NCBI GenBank assembly: GCA_001399705.1 | Contig: LJCR01000096.1 | Coordinates: forward strand, 1 to 7,465 | Reading direction: 5' to 3' | DNA: 7,465 nt | Source: Kouleothrix aurantiaca | GTDB taxonomy: Bacteria > Chloroflexota > Chloroflexia > Chloroflexales > Roseiflexaceae | Shown here: piece by piece, positions 6,404-7,465 of the stretch | Layout of the letters: each line of letters opens with the position of its first letter | Position numbering within the stretch: position 1 is the first letter of the stretch | Position numbers and translations under genes: made by a program | Notes under the pieces: model-generated | What the model was told of the DNA's origin: nothing | Seen by the model: the letters and a program-made list of their open reading frames with translations, nothing else | Databases searched by the model: none

Positions 6404-6418
6404 CCCTTTTCTGTTGCA
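6404..6418 (+). repeat. 15-nt direct repeat, copy 1
   Basis: CCCTTTTCTGTTGCA occurs here and again at 7312-7326, so the two copies flank the Rossmann-fold gene 908 bp apart. In the second copy this sequence is the right arm of the intrinsic terminator. Here the left arm is missing, so it cannot form that hairpin. Confidence 0.7.
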
Positions 6419-6442
6419 TTGTTCTTTATAAGTGCAGCCAGC

Positions 6443-6448
6443 AAGGAG
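6443..6448 (+). promoter_or_regulatory. Shine-Dalgarno site fixing the start at 6456
   Basis: AAGGAG lies 7 nt before the ATG at 6456, ideal spacing. It rules out the in-frame GTG at 6432, which lies upstream of this site. Confidence 0.85.
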
Positions 6449-6455
6449 AAACAGG

Positions 6456-7253
6456 ATGACCACGCCAGAGCCATTCCATACCGACAACACTCGCCGCGAC
6501 CAGCAGCCAAGTGATATGGCCACCCAAACGCAGCACCTTGCGCGAGCAAAGAAGATATGCATTGTTGGCGCTTCCGGCAAGCTTGGGCGATACATGGTGC
6601 AGCATGCGCTCGATCGCGGGTACGAGGTGGTTGGCGTGTGCCGCGAGCAAAGTGTCGGCAAGCTCGACGCGTTCAAGGATCGCATCACCATCATTCCTGG
6701 TGCCACCGACAACCGCGAAGTCATCAAGCGCGCAGTTGCTGGCTGCGATGCCGTGCTGGTTGTGCTGGTTCCCCTCGGCGTTCATGGCTACTCGGCCGGA
6801 ACCGCCCAGGCAGTTCTCGACTACGCCGAGCCAGGGGCACGGCTGATCTTTTCGTGCGGCTGGCACATCACCCGCGACGGGCAGGATGTGTATTCCTGGC
6901 GCCTTAAAGCGATCGTTGCCATTTTTGGCCCGATTGCGCGCCTGGTTCGCTTCGGGGATATCGACGATCAGGTCGAGGCGTGCCGACGGGTGTTTGCCAG
7001 CAACACGCGCTGGACGATCGTGCGCGGCAGCGACCTCGAAGAAGGCGAGAGCCAGGGGCTGCCAGTATGGAGCCGGCACGTGGGCGACCCGATCCTCCAA
7101 AGCAACCGCACGCGGCGCGTGGATTTTGCCCTGTTCATGGTGGCAGCGATTGCAGACGACACGCTGATCCACGAGGCTCCGGCAATTGTTGGCTGCCAGA
7201 CACCTTCAGCAATCAGGCATGCTGCTTCCGACAAGCGGGCCGCGACAGCCTGA
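6456..7253 (+). CDS. NAD(P)-binding Rossmann-fold protein, atypical SDR/NmrA-like
   Basis: A 265-residue protein. After a hydrophilic N-terminal extension of about 31 residues, the Rossmann core begins with KKICIVGASGKLGRYMVQHAL; the Gly-rich loop GASGKLG is residues 38-44. The next strand and loop, YEVVGVCREQS, should contact the dinucleotide. GCDAVLVVLVPLG and RLIFSCGWHI are the following strands, and RWTIVRGSDLEEG resembles the late 'TIVRP' segment of NAD(P)H-binding (PF13460-type, NmrA-like) proteins. A classical SDR YxxxK catalytic pair is not evident; YSWRLK (146-151) has one residue too many. It could be an oxidoreductase or a redox-sensing protein; no substrate can be named. Methionine 21 is an alternative start but lacks a ribosome binding site. 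It is followed by a strong terminator and is probably monocistronic, downstream of the MalT-like regulator. Confidence 0.83.
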   Translation: MTTPEPFHTDNTRRDQQPSDMATQTQHLARAKKICIVGASGKLGRYMVQHALDRGYEVVGVCREQSVGKLDAFKDRITIIPGATDNREVIKRAVAGCDAVLVVLVPLGVHGYSAGTAQAVLDYAEPGARLIFSCGWHITRDGQDVYSWRLKAIVAIFGPIARLVRFGDIDDQVEACRRVFASNTRWTIVRGSDLEEGESQGLPVWSRHVGDPILQSNRTRRVDFALFMVAAIADDTLIHEAPAIVGCQTPSAIRHAASDKRAATA

Positions 7254-7288
7254 GCGGCAAAGAAGCTGCTCCTCATCACCATTCAGCG

Positions 7289-7321
7289 CAGAAAAGGGCC
7301 GATTGACACGGCCCTTTTCTG
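7289..7321. terminator. Bidirectional intrinsic terminator between convergent genes
   Basis: A perfect 13-bp stem, CAGAAAAGGGCCG (7289-7301) and CGGCCCTTTTCTG (7309-7321), with a 7-nt loop. The GGGCCG/CGGCCC core is flanked by A4 on the left and T4 on the right, so it can act in both directions. It sits 36 nt after the rightward stop codon and 15 nt beyond the leftward stop codon at 7338-7336. Confidence 0.85.
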
Positions 7322-7326
7322 TTGCA
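7312..7326 (+). repeat. 15-nt direct repeat, copy 2
   Basis: Second copy of CCCTTTTCTGTTGCA, overlapping the right arm of the terminator. The context also shows loose similarity upstream (GATTGACAC here against GATACAC at copy 1), suggesting a wider duplicated terminator-like segment. Confidence 0.7.
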
Positions 7327-7335
7327 GAATGCAGG

Positions 7336-7465
7336 CTACCGCAGGCTGCCAACGCCCACCACACGCGGCGGTATGCCCACCAGCCGCACACGCGGCGCAT
7401 CCGGCGCGGCCGACACCAGCATCTCCAGCGGCGCGACCACCGCCGGCCGCCCGGTGTCGGGGAAC
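7336..7465 (-). CDS. C-terminal 42 residues of an unidentified protein, partial
   Basis: An open frame enters from the right edge and ends at TAG (7338-7336). The visible peptide runs FPDTGRPAVVAPLEMLVSAA then PDAPRVRLVGIPPRVVGVGS and LR. The frame has the strong G/C third-position use of the neighbouring genes, and its stop lies 15 nt from the bidirectional terminator, both supporting a real gene end. I do not recognise the family. The alternating hydrophobic residues of VRLVGIPPRVVGVG suggest beta strands. Nothing can be said of its role. Confidence 0.55.
   Translation of the reverse strand, partial: FPDTGRPAVVAPLEMLVSAAPDAPRVRLVGIPPRVVGVGSLR

Larger units (their letters stand above)
6184..6455. 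other. Intergenic region with short repeats spaced about 12 nt
   Basis: A 272-nt gap between the luxR-type gene and the Rossmann-fold gene. It holds GCAGTAC (6210), GCAGTAC (6223) and GCAGTGC (6235), the pair CTATGCCGTAAGC (6250-6262) and CTATGCTGTAGGC (6274-6286), and two copies of GCACGTAAA (6285-6293, 6297-6305). The offsets are 13, 12, 24 and 12 nt. No clear terminator for the upstream gene and no strong promoter is seen; TTTATA at 6425-6430 is a weak -10 candidate without a convincing -35. I see no gene here. The repeats may be binding sites for a regulator. Confidence 0.5.

Overview
The window looks like a GC-rich chromosomal segment of a Chloroflexota bacterium (Roseiflexus/Chloroflexus-like). 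This placement is an inference from the codon use, a 924-residue MalT-type LuxR regulator, the CoaE P-loop variant GLTGNIACGKS, and a heptad-repeat inverted element of the sort seen in filamentous phototroph-type genomes. No RNA gene, IS element, CRISPR array or phage gene was recognised.

Left part (1-2547): a divergent pair shares one compact control region. Leftward is the first 44 codons of a BKACE/DUF849 beta-keto acid cleavage enzyme. Rightward is a TetR/AcrR repressor, followed after 52 nt by a protein with a PEP synthase-type ATP-binding domain. The two promoters overlap face to face within 50 bp. Two copies of a TetR-type operator each cover the -35 box of one promoter and the start site of the other, so one repressor could close both directions. 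The ATP-binding protein is odd: it lacks the catalytic-histidine and PEP/pyruvate domains, and its last ~120 residues resemble the end of a CYTH-like domain.

Middle (2548-3408): a 23-bp perfect inverted repeat built from 7-nt units lies just before coaE (dephospho-CoA kinase). coaE is split by a frameshift at a GGGG run, with both halves otherwise well conserved. A short intergenic stretch follows, with an imperfect palindrome and a consensus -10 box placed so that the next mRNA is predicted to start at its AUG.

Right part (3409-7465): a large LuxR/MalT-like (LAL/STAND) regulator, then a 272-nt intergenic region with several short repeats spaced about 12 nt or multiples of it. Next is an NAD(P)-binding atypical SDR protein with a strong ribosome binding site. 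A bidirectional intrinsic terminator separates it from the 3' end of an unidentified leftward gene that runs off the window. The most notable items are the symmetric TetR-controlled bidirectional promoter, the truncated/fused PEP synthase-like protein and the coaE frameshift.
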